Shown: positions 24,262 to 32,808 of the stretch, one piece after another | Position numbering within the stretch: position 1 is the stretch's first letter | How the letters are laid out: each line of letters starts with the position of its first letter | Position numbers and translations under genes: made by a program | The notes under the pieces: generated by a model | Databases searched by the model: none | The model's input: only the letters and a program-made list of their open reading frames with translations | What the model was told of the DNA's origin: nothing | Origin: Nitrosomonas sp. | GTDB taxonomy: Bacteria; Pseudomonadota; Gammaproteobacteria; Burkholderiales; Nitrosomonadaceae | DNA: 64,000 nucleotides | Direction: 5' to 3' | Assembly (NCBI GenBank): GCA_024281825.1 | Contig: JAMWZY010000008.1 | Span: forward strand, 1-64,000

Positions 24262-25154
24262 AAGCGGAATCCTGGCGTGTTGCAAGACTGGGGGATAAGC
24301 CAAAGCGAACCTGGGATGAAGCGGCTTATAAATGGCTGATGGAGACACAACATAAGGCTTCACATAAGCAGGACATGAAGCAAGTTGCGTGGTTTCAACA
24401 GTTTTTTAGAGGCCGATTACTTTCTGAATTAACTCGGGAAGTGATTGCTGAAGTAGGTGAAATAAAATGTAAAGAAACTTCACCTTCGACGGCTAATCGT
24501 TATTTGGCAACTATCAGGGCCATTCTACGAAGAGCGGCTTTAGATTGGGAATGGATTGAGAAAGCACCCTTTATCCGGCTATATAAGGAACCCAAACGGC
24601 GGATTCGCTGGATAGCACCTGAGCAAGTACAAATATTACTAAATGAGTTACCCGAGCATTTGGTTGACTTGGTAAAGTTTTCACTTTCAACAGGATTGCG
24701 CAAACGCAATGTTACTGATTTGGAATGGTCTCAGGTTGATTTGCAGAGAAATGTTGCATGGATTCATGCAGATCAAGCCAAAGCTAGAAAAAGCATTCAT
24801 ATTTCACTGAATGCAACGGCTATGGAAGTTCTGAGAAAGCAGGTTGGCAAACATTCGTTAAGAGTGTTTACTTACCAAGGAAAACCAATTATTCAGGTCA
24901 ATACCAGGGCATGGCGAAAAGCATTAAGAAGAGCAGGAATCGAAGACTTCCGTTGGCATGATTTGCGCCATACTTGGGCCAGCTGGTTAACTCAAAAAGG
25001 TGTGCCGTTAAATGTAATTCAAGAAATGGGGGCTTGGGAGTCAACTGAGATGGTGAAACGTTATGCTCATTTGGCGCCCGAACAATTCAGAAAACATGCA
25101 ATGGTTGTAGATGAAATTCTGAATGACACAATTTTGACACAAGTGGAAAATTAG
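24138..25154 (+). CDS. int: Tyrosine site-specific integrase of the element
   Basis: A 338-residue tyrosine recombinase. An N-terminal arm and core-binding region covers residues 1-155 and a catalytic domain 160-330. Catalytic residues are visible as Arg in S-T-G-L-R-K-R-N, H-D-L-R-H-T-W (His, Arg, His) and Tyr in V-K-R-Y-A-H-L. GAGGAG seven bases upstream supports the start. The gene ends 35 bp from the 3' end of the tRNA-Thr gene, the classical arrangement for an element integrated at a tRNA 3' end. It looks intact. Confidence 0.93.
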   Translation: MSLCKRGKTWWISFTTPSGERVRCSAATENKTQAQEFHDKLKAESWRVARLGDKPKRTWDEAAYKWLMETQHKASHKQDMKQVAWFQQFFRGRLLSELTREVIAEVGEIKCKETSPSTANRYLATIRAILRRAALDWEWIEKAPFIRLYKEPKRRIRWIAPEQVQILLNELPEHLVDLVKFSLSTGLRKRNVTDLEWSQVDLQRNVAWIHADQAKARKSIHISLNATAMEVLRKQVGKHSLRVFTYQGKPIIQVNTRAWRKALRRAGIEDFRWHDLRHTWASWLTQKGVPLNVIQEMGAWESTEMVKRYAHLAPEQFRKHAMVVDEILNDTILTQVEN

Positions 25155-25160
25155 AAGATG

Positions 25161-25189
25161 ATAAAATCAATCTAACTCATTGATTTTAT
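25161..25189. terminator. Hairpin between int and tRNA-Thr
   Basis: ATAAAATCAA (25161-25170) and TTGATTTTAT (25180-25189) form a perfect 10-bp stem with a 9-base loop. The repeat touches the last base of the tRNA gene. It may terminate int and the tRNA transcript, and it lies where the attachment crossover would be, so a recombination role is also possible. Pairing is direct observation; function is inferred. Confidence 0.45.
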
Positions 25190-25240
25190 GGTGCCGACAC
25201 CAAGAATCGAACTCGGGACCTTCTGATTACAAATCAGCTG
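25189..25240. other. Probable attachment site (attR) in the tRNA-Thr 3' half
   Basis: Elements with this integrase/tRNA geometry recombine within the 3' half of the tRNA, typically from the CCA end to the T-loop or anticodon loop. The exact core cannot be fixed because attL is outside the window; a direct repeat of part of this segment should flank the other end. Confidence 0.55.
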
Positions 25241-25264
25241 CTCTACCATCTGAGCTATGCCGGC
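25189..25264 (-). tRNA. thrT: tRNA-Thr (anticodon UGU)
   Basis: A 76-base cloverleaf read on the minus strand. The acceptor stem is GCCGGCA paired with TGTCGGC (one G-U pair), the anticodon stem CTGAT/ATCAG carries loop TTTGTAA (anticodon TGT), the T-arm has GTTCGATTC, and CCA is encoded at 25189-25191. The 3' end faces the integrase, so the element has regenerated an intact tRNA at its right end. Confidence 0.96.
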
Positions 25265-25292
25265 AGTATATTTTGAAACCTCTAGAATCGCG

Positions 25293-25715
25293 TTATTTCA
25301 CAATCCGCAAATGGTTTTTCTTATTAGTACTTTCAGACGGATTAGTTATTGAAATTAAGCCAATATCTTCTGCAACTGGTAATTGCTTTTCATTATCCGT
25401 ATCTAAAGAAAACAATATTCCTTGATTAGTTTCCTTGGCAAATATCCCTTTTATTGCTGCCATAGGAATTTCAAGTTCTTTGGAAATTCCATTAAAACGT
25501 GCAGAAAAGTAAATAAATTCATTATCAATGATTAAATCATTAACCGCTTTACTACTGATATTAAAGATTATTTCATCATTCTTGAAATACTTTTCGGGCA
25601 TATCTAACTCAGGAAAAACAATTACGGATATATAAGGTGTGAAATTATTATCCATACACCATTCGTAGATTGAACGAATTAGATAAGGTTTATTGGAGCT
25701 ATTTTTTAGTCTCAT
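25293..25715 (-). CDS. sspB: SspB, ClpXP specificity adaptor
   Basis: A 140-residue protein that binds ssrA-tagged proteins and delivers them to ClpXP. The substrate-binding fold is seen in residues 1-110 (P-Y-L-I-R-S-I-Y-E-W-C-M-D-N, T-P-Y-I-S-V, A-R-F-N-G-I-S-K-E). A polar linker leads to the C-terminal ClpX-binding tail L-R-I-V-K, matching the short hydrophobic-basic tail of SspB. It overlaps sspA by 4 bp in the usual operon. It is the first chromosomal protein gene beyond the element. Confidence 0.93.
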   Translation of the reverse strand: MRLKNSSNKPYLIRSIYEWCMDNNFTPYISVIVFPELDMPEKYFKNDEIIFNISSKAVNDLIIDNEFIYFSARFNGISKELEIPMAAIKGIFAKETNQGILFSLDTDNEKQLPVAEDIGLISITNPSESTNKKNHLRIVK

Positions 25716-26311
25716 TTACGCATTACTTTTTCCGATGCGGATAAAGCATCAATAAATAGAGGCCGACTGAATAATCGTTCGGAATATTTAAGCAATGAAG
25801 CAGCTTGCTTTGGTAAGCGAATCTCAAAATGTTCTAAACGCCACAATAGTGGAGCAATCGCAACATCCAACATCGAAAATTCATCCCCAAGCATGAATTT
25901 CTGCTTGTCAAAAATAGGCGATAACATCGTCAGATTATCTGTAAGGATTGTCCGTGCTTCGCCAATCGCTTTCTGATCACTACCATCGAATGCAGCAATA
26001 TAACAAAATAATTCTTGCTCAAAACGATACAGCATCAATCGTGCGCGTGCACGCATTACTGGGTCGGCTGGCATTAATTGCGGGTGCGGAAACCGATCAT
26101 CAATATATTCATTAATGATATTAGATTGATACAGCACCAGATCTCTTTCAACAAGAACCGGTGCTTTACCGTGCGGGCTAATTAATGCCAAATCTTCAGA
26201 TTTACTATTTGGATCAACATCAATTACTTGAAAGTCCATGTCTTTCTCATGCAAAACAATCCTGCAACGATGACTATATGGACAAGTAACCGTTGAAAAC
26301 AACGTCATCAT
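25712..26311 (-). CDS. sspA: SspA, stringent starvation protein A (GST fold)
   Basis: A 199-residue RNA-polymerase-associated protein. The thioredoxin-like N-terminal domain has C-P-Y-S-H-R-C-R near residues 9-16 and G-K-A-P-V-L near 48-53; a helical GST C-terminal domain follows. It lacks detoxifying GST activity in characterised members and acts in stationary-phase and acid stress. It is encoded upstream of sspB with overlapping ends. Confidence 0.93.
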   Translation of the reverse strand: MMTLFSTVTCPYSHRCRIVLHEKDMDFQVIDVDPNSKSEDLALISPHGKAPVLVERDLVLYQSNIINEYIDDRFPHPQLMPADPVMRARARLMLYRFEQELFCYIAAFDGSDQKAIGEARTILTDNLTMLSPIFDKQKFMLGDEFSMLDVAIAPLLWRLEHFEIRLPKQAASLLKYSERLFSRPLFIDALSASEKVMRK

Positions 26312-26369
26312 AACTTCTTTTCTCTTGCTATACGGTATGAATGAAAAAATCGAGAAATCACAAATGGAT

Positions 26370-27098
26370 TTAGTGTATGTCTTTCCAGTATTCTCGTTTT
26401 AATACATATGTCAAAATAAGCATACCAAACAGAAAGGCCATTACCATTAATCCTAATTCTTTACGCGAATTTGCATGCGGCTCACCCAAATAAACTAAAT
26501 AATTAACCAAATCTCCTACAAATTTATCATATTCGGCTGAAGTTAATTCACCTGGCTTTTCCAGCGATAAGGTTTTTTGTTCGCCTTTGTCACTTGCTTT
26601 TGTAATTAATTTTTGCTCACCCTGTAATTCATAAAGAACATGGGGCATTGCTGCTCGATCAAAAACCAAGTTATTCCAACCGGTTGTAGTTGCATCGTCA
26701 CGATAGAACGCACGTAAGTAGCTATACAACCAATCCGCTCCTCTTGAACGAGCAATTACTGACAAATCCGGAGGTACGACCCCAAACCATTCTTCACCCT
26801 CTTTCTTGCGCATTGCGGACTCCATCAAGCCACCCACTTTTTGCCCTGTGTGTATCAGCTTACTGAGAATCTCTTCATTACTCAAGCCAATGTCTCTATG
26901 ACGGTTATAGCGCATAAAGCTCGCTCCATGGCAAGTCAAACAGTAGTTTACAAAGCTTTCAGCGCCTCTTTGCAAAGAAGCATTATCTGTAATATCTACC
27001 GGAGCCTTATCCAAGGGAATGGCCGATTCCGCGGCAAACAGCTTAAATGAAGCCAGGCAAAAAACAAATACAATAGCATTAATTATTATCTTCTTCAT
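26370..27098 (-). CDS. petC: Cytochrome c1 subunit of the bc1 complex
   Basis: A 242-residue c-type cytochrome. It has a signal peptide (about 1-22), the heme-binding motif C-L-T-C-H at residues 53-57, and a C-terminal transmembrane anchor (L-M-V-M-A-F-L-F-G-M-L). It passes electrons from the Rieske centre to soluble cytochrome c in the ubiquinol to cytochrome c pathway, which ammonia oxidisers also run in reverse to make NADH. Last gene of petABC; 4 bp separate it from petB. Confidence 0.95.
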   Translation of the reverse strand: MKKIIINAIVFVFCLASFKLFAAESAIPLDKAPVDITDNASLQRGAESFVNYCLTCHGASFMRYNRHRDIGLSNEEILSKLIHTGQKVGGLMESAMRKKEGEEWFGVVPPDLSVIARSRGADWLYSYLRAFYRDDATTTGWNNLVFDRAAMPHVLYELQGEQKLITKASDKGEQKTLSLEKPGELTSAEYDKFVGDLVNYLVYLGEPHANSRKELGLMVMAFLFGMLILTYVLKREYWKDIH

Positions 27099-27102
27099 TT
27101 TT

Positions 27103-28353
27103 TTACTCTTTCATCAATCTTTTAGGCTCAGGTTTAACTTTATCTATTTTGCTATACCATGGCATCAAAATAAAGAACGCAAAATAGATAACTGTGAAAA
27201 TTTGCGCTAACAGTGTATACATCGGTGTTGGGGATTTCGTTCCCAACCATCCTAATACAAAAAAACTTATTACAAAAAGTGTCAACGCAACTTTAAAGTA
27301 AGTACCTTTGTATCGAATAGATTTAACAGGGCTTCTGTCCAACCATGGTAAGAAGCAAAAAATGACCACAGAACCGGCCATTAAAATCACCCCCCAAAGC
27401 TTCGCATCTATTCCCAAGAAATTCACGGTTACCGCGCGCAGCATTGAATAATACGGTGTGAAATACCAAACTGGCGCAATGTGATCTGGTGTTTGTAGTG
27501 TATTAGCAGGTATGAAATTATTATACTCAAGAAAGTACCCACCCATTTCCGGGGCAAAGAAAATAATTCCACAGAATACAATCAGAAACACTACAACACC
27601 GACTATATCTTTTACTGTGTAGTAAGGATGAAATGGTATGCCATCAACAGGAATTCCTGTTTTAGGATTTTTGTTGGTTTTAATTTCGATACCATCTGGA
27701 TTATTTGAACCCGTTTCATGCAATGCCAGAATATGCACAAAAACCAGCACTACTAAGAGAATCGGCAGTGTAACTACATGATAAGCAAAAAACCGATTGA
27801 GCGCTGCATCCGATAAAGTAAAATCTCCTAGCAGCCATTGTTGCAGAGTATCACCTACTACTGGAATGGCACCAAACATACTCACAATTACTTGAGCACC
27901 CCAGTAAGACATTTGCCCCCAAGGCAAAATATAGCCAGTAAACGCCAAACTCATCAGAATAAAAAATATCCCCATACCAACAAGCCACAAAAGCTCACGG
28001 GGTTTTCTGTATGAGCCGTACATCATGCCACGAAACATATGCAAATAAACCACGACAAAAAACATTGATGCGCCGGTGGAGTGCATATAGCGAATTAGCC
28101 AACCATACTCTACATCACGCATAATGTATTCAACAGACGAAAACGCTAAGCTCGCATCTGGCTTATAGTTCATAGTCAAAAAAATACCCGTTATCAGCTG
28201 ATTGACTAGAACCAATAAAGCTAACGAACCGAAGTAATACCAAAAATTGAAATTTTTAGGTGCGTAGTATTCTGACAAATGTGCTTTCCAATTTGACGTT
28301 AATGGAAAGCGCTTATCGACCCACGCAATCATCGAATTAAATAAGTTACTCAT
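27103..28353 (-). CDS. petB: Cytochrome b subunit of the bc1 complex
   Basis: A 416-residue membrane protein of eight or nine helices. Heme-ligating His residues are seen in R-Y-M-H-S-T-G-A-S and A-Y-H-V-V-T-L-P. The Qo-site P-E-W-Y motif is altered to A-P-V-W-Y in the loop D-H-I-A-P-V-W-Y-F-T-P-Y-Y; that variation is worth comparing with other betaproteobacteria. It lies between petA and petC with almost no spacing. Confidence 0.95.
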   Translation of the reverse strand: MSNLFNSMIAWVDKRFPLTSNWKAHLSEYYAPKNFNFWYYFGSLALLVLVNQLITGIFLTMNYKPDASLAFSSVEYIMRDVEYGWLIRYMHSTGASMFFVVVYLHMFRGMMYGSYRKPRELLWLVGMGIFFILMSLAFTGYILPWGQMSYWGAQVIVSMFGAIPVVGDTLQQWLLGDFTLSDAALNRFFAYHVVTLPILLVVLVFVHILALHETGSNNPDGIEIKTNKNPKTGIPVDGIPFHPYYTVKDIVGVVVFLIVFCGIIFFAPEMGGYFLEYNNFIPANTLQTPDHIAPVWYFTPYYSMLRAVTVNFLGIDAKLWGVILMAGSVVIFCFLPWLDRSPVKSIRYKGTYFKVALTLFVISFFVLGWLGTKSPTPMYTLLAQIFTVIYFAFFILMPWYSKIDKVKPEPKRLMKE

Positions 28354-28962
28354 TTATACCGCCCCTTCACTTTCAGATCCAATTAATAGTTGAGTGTCGC
28401 TTAGATACGTATGAGGAGGAACAACCATATTGGTTGGAGCAGGAACACTTTTATAAACGCGACCAGCCAAATCAAATTTAGATCCATGACATGGGCAGAA
28501 AAACCCACCCTGCCAGTCAGCACCAAGATCTGCAGGTGCAATATCTTTTCTAAATACTGGAGAACATCCTAAATGAGTACATACGCCTTCAACAACAAGA
28601 ATTTCTGGCTTAATGGATCGTGTCCGATTTTGAGCATAATCTGGTTGCTGCTTCTTTTCTGATCCTGGGTCGGCCAATTCGCCTTCAATTTTTGTCAACG
28701 TTTCCAACATTTCGGGGGTTCTTTTCAGAACCCAAACAACCCTTCCGCGCCATTCAACCATCAATAACATACCCAACTCAAGCTTGGAAATATCGACTTC
28801 TACTGGTGCACCAGCTGCTTTAGCCCGTTCACTGGGCATCATACTTAATAAAAAGGGGGTTGCAATTGCAGCCCCCGCTACTCCACCTGCAACAGAAGTG
28901 ATAGCAATCAGAAACTTTCGTCTGCCACTCATTCTATCGCTTATACTAAAACTATCCGCCAT
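28354..28962 (-). CDS. petA: Rieske iron-sulfur subunit of the bc1 complex
   Basis: A 202-residue protein. An N-terminal Tat-like twin-arginine region (G-R-R-K-F-L) and single helix anchor the Rieske domain. Cluster ligands are in V-C-T-H-L-G-C and F-C-P-C-H-G-S. I place the start at the ATG at 28962 behind a G-rich ribosome site; a TTG two codons upstream is also possible. First gene of petABC. Confidence 0.95.
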   Translation of the reverse strand: MADSFSISDRMSGRRKFLIAITSVAGGVAGAAIATPFLLSMMPSERAKAAGAPVEVDISKLELGMLLMVEWRGRVVWVLKRTPEMLETLTKIEGELADPGSEKKQQPDYAQNRTRSIKPEILVVEGVCTHLGCSPVFRKDIAPADLGADWQGGFFCPCHGSKFDLAGRVYKSVPAPTNMVVPPHTYLSDTQLLIGSESEGAV

Positions 28963-29264
28963 GTTCAACCATTCCCCCCATTAGTGTTTCAGGAAAGTTC
29001 TGCCAAAACAGATATCTATACTATCCGCCAATGTGCATAGATCTAAATATTATTATCTGTACCGGGATATTTAGAAATTCGACAGAGCACATCCCTAACT
29101 ATAAAGACTCGAAGTATATCATAACCACTACAGCGTAAAAGCTATATTAGATAATCGCAAAAATTAGATTAAGAATTAATGATGCGCGACATACCCTGCC
29201 TATTCCGCATTCTGATGCAGAATAATAGCAAGGTAGATTAAATCTGATGGATACAACATATTAA

Positions 29265-29492
29265 TTAATGCAAATCTAGCGAATCTAATGAATCTAATGA
29301 ATCTAATGAATCTAGAGCAATATCATTATCCTCGTCAGAATCATAGCAATCATTCGATGCTTCATATTCTTCTATAATCTCTGCAAACCGACCCTCAGGG
29401 ATCTGGCTATCCATAATTGCATCACTTGCGTCATTCAAATCATCTTCAGAATAAAGTTCATCATCCTCAAAAGTAAGTTCTTTGTTCATCAC
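29265..29492 (-). CDS. Small acidic protein with a C-terminal L-D-S repeat
   Basis: A 75-residue strongly acidic protein with no recognised domain and no membrane segment. An AGGAGGT ribosome site is well placed before the ATG (29492), which is why I accept it as a gene. The C-terminal 15 residues are a tandem (L-D-S)n produced by a 9-bp DNA repeat. It stands alone between petA and a long intergenic region. Function unknown. Confidence 0.6.
   Translation of the reverse strand: MMNKELTFEDDELYSEDDLNDASDAIMDSQIPEGRFAEIIEEYEASNDCYDSDEDNDIALDSLDSLDSLDSLDLH
29272..29315. repeat. Tandem 9-bp repeat (GAATCTAAT) in a coding end
   Basis: Three perfect copies of GAATCTAAT (29281-29307) are flanked by two diverged copies. 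Because the unit is 9 bp, slippage would add or remove L-D-S without changing frame, so strains may differ in tail length. Confidence 0.85.
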
Positions 29493-30258
29493 AGTCTACC
29501 TCCTAGCGTATTTTTTAAGGTAGTATATTGATATCACATATCAATATTCCAAGAATCAAGAATAAATTGCATTTTTTACCCGTAATTCATTTCTATCTTC
29601 TTTCATGATGTAATAGCTTTTTGCTTCAGTATGTGAGAAATCTCTCACTTAAAATCTCAATAAAAACTTCAATTGATTTATCTACCTTACTTAGCTTACA
29701 CACACCGACAAAAATAACGACCCTATTCAACAATGAATTTTGAGATAGAGTCACATCGATAAACTTGTACTTAATAAATTTTGCCGCTGTATCGCACCAC
29801 ACCTCTTTTAATATTTTTACTCACCCTCTCGACCTGAGATAATAGTAGATCGCTTTAGCATTTCATTTAGTTAAAACAATCAACATGTTCATTATCATAA
29901 ACTTACAAAATGAAATATGCGATATTAACGATATCCATACTATCGCAATGTAATCGCTGAACCGAGATTAAGTACCGCCCTCTACAGTTGCGCCACATAT
30001 CTCACAAATAATTCTTGTACGCTTTACGCTATCGATAAATAAAGATAGACATCAAACTATCACTACTTATTTTTGAAAAAAATTCAGGTCAAATTACTCA
30101 ATTAATCACTTTATCTTCCGATGTAATCAATTTGAATCTATGCACAACTCCTTTCGTTTATCATGCGAAAAAATAACGAGATTTAATTCAGCAAATATCG
30201 TATTGCTGTGCCTAGATTTTCTACGCTTTATTAATAAACACCATTCAAAGGAGAAAAT
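29493..30258. other. Long AT-rich intergenic region
   Basis: 766 bases with no supportable gene on either strand. It holds the ribosome site of the acidic-protein gene at its left edge and the AAGGAG ribosome site of the ComEA-like gene at its right edge. A small hairpin, GTGAGA/TCTCAC, lies at 29633-29648. No tRNA-like or riboswitch-like structure was recognised. Confidence 0.5.
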
Positions 30259-30561
30259 ATGAGCAAGTTCTTTATGGTTATCATTCTTGCCTTTTTATGT
30301 TCTGGAATTGTTCAAGCCGCTATCAACATTAATACCGCTTCGCAAACTGAGCTTGAATCTTTACAAGGAATCGGTCCCGCTAAAGCAAAAGCAATCATAG
30401 AATACCGCGAGAAGAATGGCTCTTTCACTTCTGTCGAAGATCTAAAGAAGGTTGATGGTATCGGCACCGGAACACTTAAACAACTTCATGATGTAATCAC
30501 TGTAGAAAACAAACAATCTGCCGAGCCCACTACAGTTAGCAAGAAACCAGAAAAAGAATAA
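30259..30561 (+). CDS. ComEA-like helix-hairpin-helix protein
   Basis: A 100-residue exported protein. A signal peptide (cleavage near A-A-I-N, residue 21) is followed by a ComEA-type double helix-hairpin-helix domain (N-I-N-T-A-S-Q-T-E-L-E-S-L-Q-G-I-G, then V-D-G-I-G-T-G-T-L) that binds DNA without sequence specificity. A polar tail ends in Lys-rich residues. It probably captures incoming DNA in the periplasm during natural transformation, although no other com genes are nearby. A strong AAGGAG site precedes it. Confidence 0.85.
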   Translation: MSKFFMVIILAFLCSGIVQAAININTASQTELESLQGIGPAKAKAIIEYREKNGSFTSVEDLKKVDGIGTGTLKQLHDVITVENKQSAEPTTVSKKPEKE

Positions 30562-30575
30562 AGAAATCAAACAAA

Positions 30576-30622
30576 CAACTAACAATCTTATTGATTTATA
30601 AATTCAGAAGGATTGTTAGTTG
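30576..30622 (+). terminator. Stem-loop after the ComEA-like gene
   Basis: CAACTAACAATC (30576-30587) pairs perfectly with GATTGTTAGTTG (30611-30622) across a 23-base loop, 15 bp after the stop codon. No T-run follows, so it is either a weak terminator or a 3'-end stabilising structure. Confidence 0.4.
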
Positions 30623-30692
30623 CAAAGTAATTATCTTTCAACAATGGGATATGTATGTGGTAATCTGAATCATCTAGTATGAATTCAATTAC

Positions 30693-31595
30693 ATGTACAA
30701 TACGATTGAAAATTTCGTTGGAAATACACCCCTAGTTAAGCTTAAACGACTATCTGGTATCACCAGTAATATCATTCTCGCTAAGCTTGAAGGCAATAAC
30801 CCCGCTGGTTCAGTCAAGGATCGTCCAGCATTATCAATGATCTTTCGTGCACAAAACCGGGGCGAAATTAAACCTGGAGACACACTCATAGAAGCGACCA
30901 GTGGCAACACTGGCATTGCGCTAGCAATGACCGCTGCGATTATGGGATATAAAATGCTACTAGTTATGCCAGAAAATTTAACCATCGAAAGACGTCAATC
31001 GATGAGTGCATATGGTGCAGAAATCGTTTTAACACCCAAAAGTGGAGGCATGGAGGCAGCCCGAGATCTAGCCATAAAAATGCGTGACGAAGGAAAAGGT
31101 ATTATTCTTGATCAGTTCGCAAATCCAGACAACCCGCTGGCACACTACGAAGGAACCGCGCCTGAGATATGGCGTGATACTCAAGGAAAAATTACCCATT
31201 TCGTTAGTAGCATGGGAACCACTGGAACGATTATGGGTTGCTCGAGATTTTTCAAAGAACAGCGAAATGAAATTAAAGTCATTGGCGTACAACCACAGGA
31301 AGGTTCACAAATTCCCGGAATTCGCAAATGGTCCCCTGCTTATCTCCCCAAGATTTTTGAACATAACCGAGTTGATGAGTTATTACACGTTTCTCAGCAA
31401 GAAGCTGAACATTTTGCTCGCCGTTTAGCGAGTGAAGAAGGGATATTCGCGGGGATTTCCTCAGGCGGCGCTTTGGCAGCTGCATTGCAAGTATCCTCAC
31501 AAGTAGAAAATGCAGTCATAGTGTTCATAGTCTGTGATCGGGGTGATCGTTATTTGTCAACCGGTGTTTTTTCATGTTCATTGCAACACAATTAA
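30693..31595 (+). CDS. cysM: CysM-type O-acetylserine sulfhydrylase
   Basis: A 300-residue PLP enzyme that makes L-cysteine from O-acetylserine and sulfide or thiosulfate. The PLP-lysine motif is G-S-V-K-D-R-P (Lys near residue 41), the substrate loop T-S-G-N-T-G-I-A, and the phosphate-binding G-T-T-G-T-I-M-G. An S-S-G-G-A-L-A-A segment follows. The insertion and length fit CysM rather than CysK. It is monocistronic by spacing. Confidence 0.93.
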   Translation: MYNTIENFVGNTPLVKLKRLSGITSNIILAKLEGNNPAGSVKDRPALSMIFRAQNRGEIKPGDTLIEATSGNTGIALAMTAAIMGYKMLLVMPENLTIERRQSMSAYGAEIVLTPKSGGMEAARDLAIKMRDEGKGIILDQFANPDNPLAHYEGTAPEIWRDTQGKITHFVSSMGTTGTIMGCSRFFKEQRNEIKVIGVQPQEGSQIPGIRKWSPAYLPKIFEHNRVDELLHVSQQEAEHFARRLASEEGIFAGISSGGALAAALQVSSQVENAVIVFIVCDRGDRYLSTGVFSCSLQHN

Positions 31596-31702
31596 AAAAG
31601 TCTACTAAAAAATAGTATTCAGATTTTGCCGTAAAACCAAGTGATGATACGTTTACAGACATACACCTGTTAACAAATTAATTCATCAATCCTTTATAGC
31701 AA

Positions 31703-32113
31703 ATGCCAGAAGCTGATTTTTCATTACCTGTACGGGTTTATTATCAAGATACAGATGCTGGGGGTGTAGTTTATCATGCAACGCATCTTCACTTTCTTGA
31801 GCGCGCACGTTACGAATGGCTTAGGGAATTAGGCTTTACCGCAAACTCATTAATTGAGAATCATGACGTATTATTTATGATACGCTCGCTTGAAATTGAA
31901 TATTCCAAACCAGCGACACTCGACAATCTCTTATCTGTAACAGTCAAGGTTACGCATGTTGGGCGAAGCCGTATTACGCTATTTCAAGAAATATTGCTGG
32001 AAAATATCAAACTCGTCAGCGCTACAATCCACGTTGTTTGTGTAGGTGTCGCAACGTTAAAACCAGTCAGCCTTCCAATGCCTTTACGTGAAAAAATCGG
32101 GAATATTAAATGA
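31703..32113 (+). CDS. ybgC: YbgC-type acyl-CoA thioesterase of the tol-pal cluster
   Basis: A 136-residue hot-dog fold thioesterase. The catalytic Asp motif Y-Q-D-T-D-A-G-G-V-V-Y-H-A is near residues 14-26, followed by L-E-R-A-R-Y-E-W-L. First gene of the ybgC-tolQRAB-pal-cpoB cluster; its stop overlaps the tolQ start by 4 bp. Confidence 0.93.
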   Translation: MPEADFSLPVRVYYQDTDAGGVVYHATHLHFLERARYEWLRELGFTANSLIENHDVLFMIRSLEIEYSKPATLDNLLSVTVKVTHVGRSRITLFQEILLENIKLVSATIHVVCVGVATLKPVSLPMPLREKIGNIK

Positions 32114-32790
32114 ATACAACAGTAACACAGGATATGTCATTTCTGCACTTAATTACCAGTGCAAGCCTGCCAGTGCAATTGGTTATGCTGATATTGGTCA
32201 TGATTTCATTTTTATCTTGGTGGCATATCTTTCGTAAGCTGTTTGTCGTTCGTAGTGAGATCAACAAGACAGACGAATTTGAAGATATCTTTTGGCGCGG
32301 TGCCGATTTGAATTCACTCTATCAACGCGCCACCAGTTCACGCTATGAATCCGGAAGCTTGGAACGCATTTTTGCAGCGGGATTCGGTGAATTCAATAAA
32401 CACCCTGCAGGCACAGATACTGAAGCAGTTATGGAAAGCACCCGAAGAGCTATGCGCGCAACTTATCAGCGTGAAATGGATCGCCTGGAATCCCATTTGT
32501 CATTTTTAGCTACAGTAGGCTCCGTCAGCCCATACGTTGGCTTGCTTGGAACTGTTTGGGGAATCATGAATTCGTTTCGCAGTCTATCCAGTGTGGCTCA
32601 AGCCACTATCGCACATGTTGCTCCAGGCATAGCAGAAGCACTGATTGCTACGGCAATGGGATTATTTGCAGCAATCCCTGCCGTGGTTGCTTATAATCGC
32701 TATGCCACTGCAACTGATCGATTAGCTACTCGATTTGAAAGCTTTATGGAAGAATTATCGAATGTTTTACAACGACGCTCCATTCGATAG
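32110..32790 (+). CDS. tolQ: TolQ, proton-channel subunit of the Tol motor
   Basis: A 226-residue inner-membrane protein of the MotA/TolQ/ExbB family. Three helices are at about residues 15-37, 130-155 and 165-190, with a cytoplasmic loop containing R-R-A-M-R-A-T-Y-Q-R-E-M. The pore region reads T-V-G-S-V-S-P-Y-V-G-L-L-G-T-V-W-G-I. With TolR it uses the proton motive force to energise TolA for outer-membrane constriction at division. Confidence 0.95.
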   Translation: MNTTVTQDMSFLHLITSASLPVQLVMLILVMISFLSWWHIFRKLFVVRSEINKTDEFEDIFWRGADLNSLYQRATSSRYESGSLERIFAAGFGEFNKHPAGTDTEAVMESTRRAMRATYQREMDRLESHLSFLATVGSVSPYVGLLGTVWGIMNSFRSLSSVAQATIAHVAPGIAEALIATAMGLFAAIPAVVAYNRYATATDRLATRFESFMEELSNVLQRRSIR

Positions 32791-32808
32791 TCAACGTAAA
32801 GGGTAATT

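Larger units (their letters stand above)
1..25191. mobile_element. Integrative conjugative element (RP4/IncP-like), right-hand part
   Basis: A continuous block of conjugation, regulation and integration genes ends exactly at the 3' end of a tRNA-Thr gene, with a tyrosine integrase as its last gene. Gene order traC-traF-traG-traI-traJ, oriT, traK-traL-traM matches the Tra1 region of RP4, and trbB, trbC, trbL and trbN match Tra2. The left end and attL are not in the window. The Tra2 block lacks trbD to trbK, with an IS at the junction, so self-transfer is probably lost. Cargo includes hipBA and an AT-rich four-gene island. The call rests on gene content; exact ends need the other attachment site. 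Confidence 0.9.

Noticed and set aside
29272..29315. Short tandem repeats considered as a CRISPR-like array
   Set aside because: The 9-bp units are contiguous, with no spacers, and are translated as part of a protein. No CRISPR array was seen anywhere in the window.
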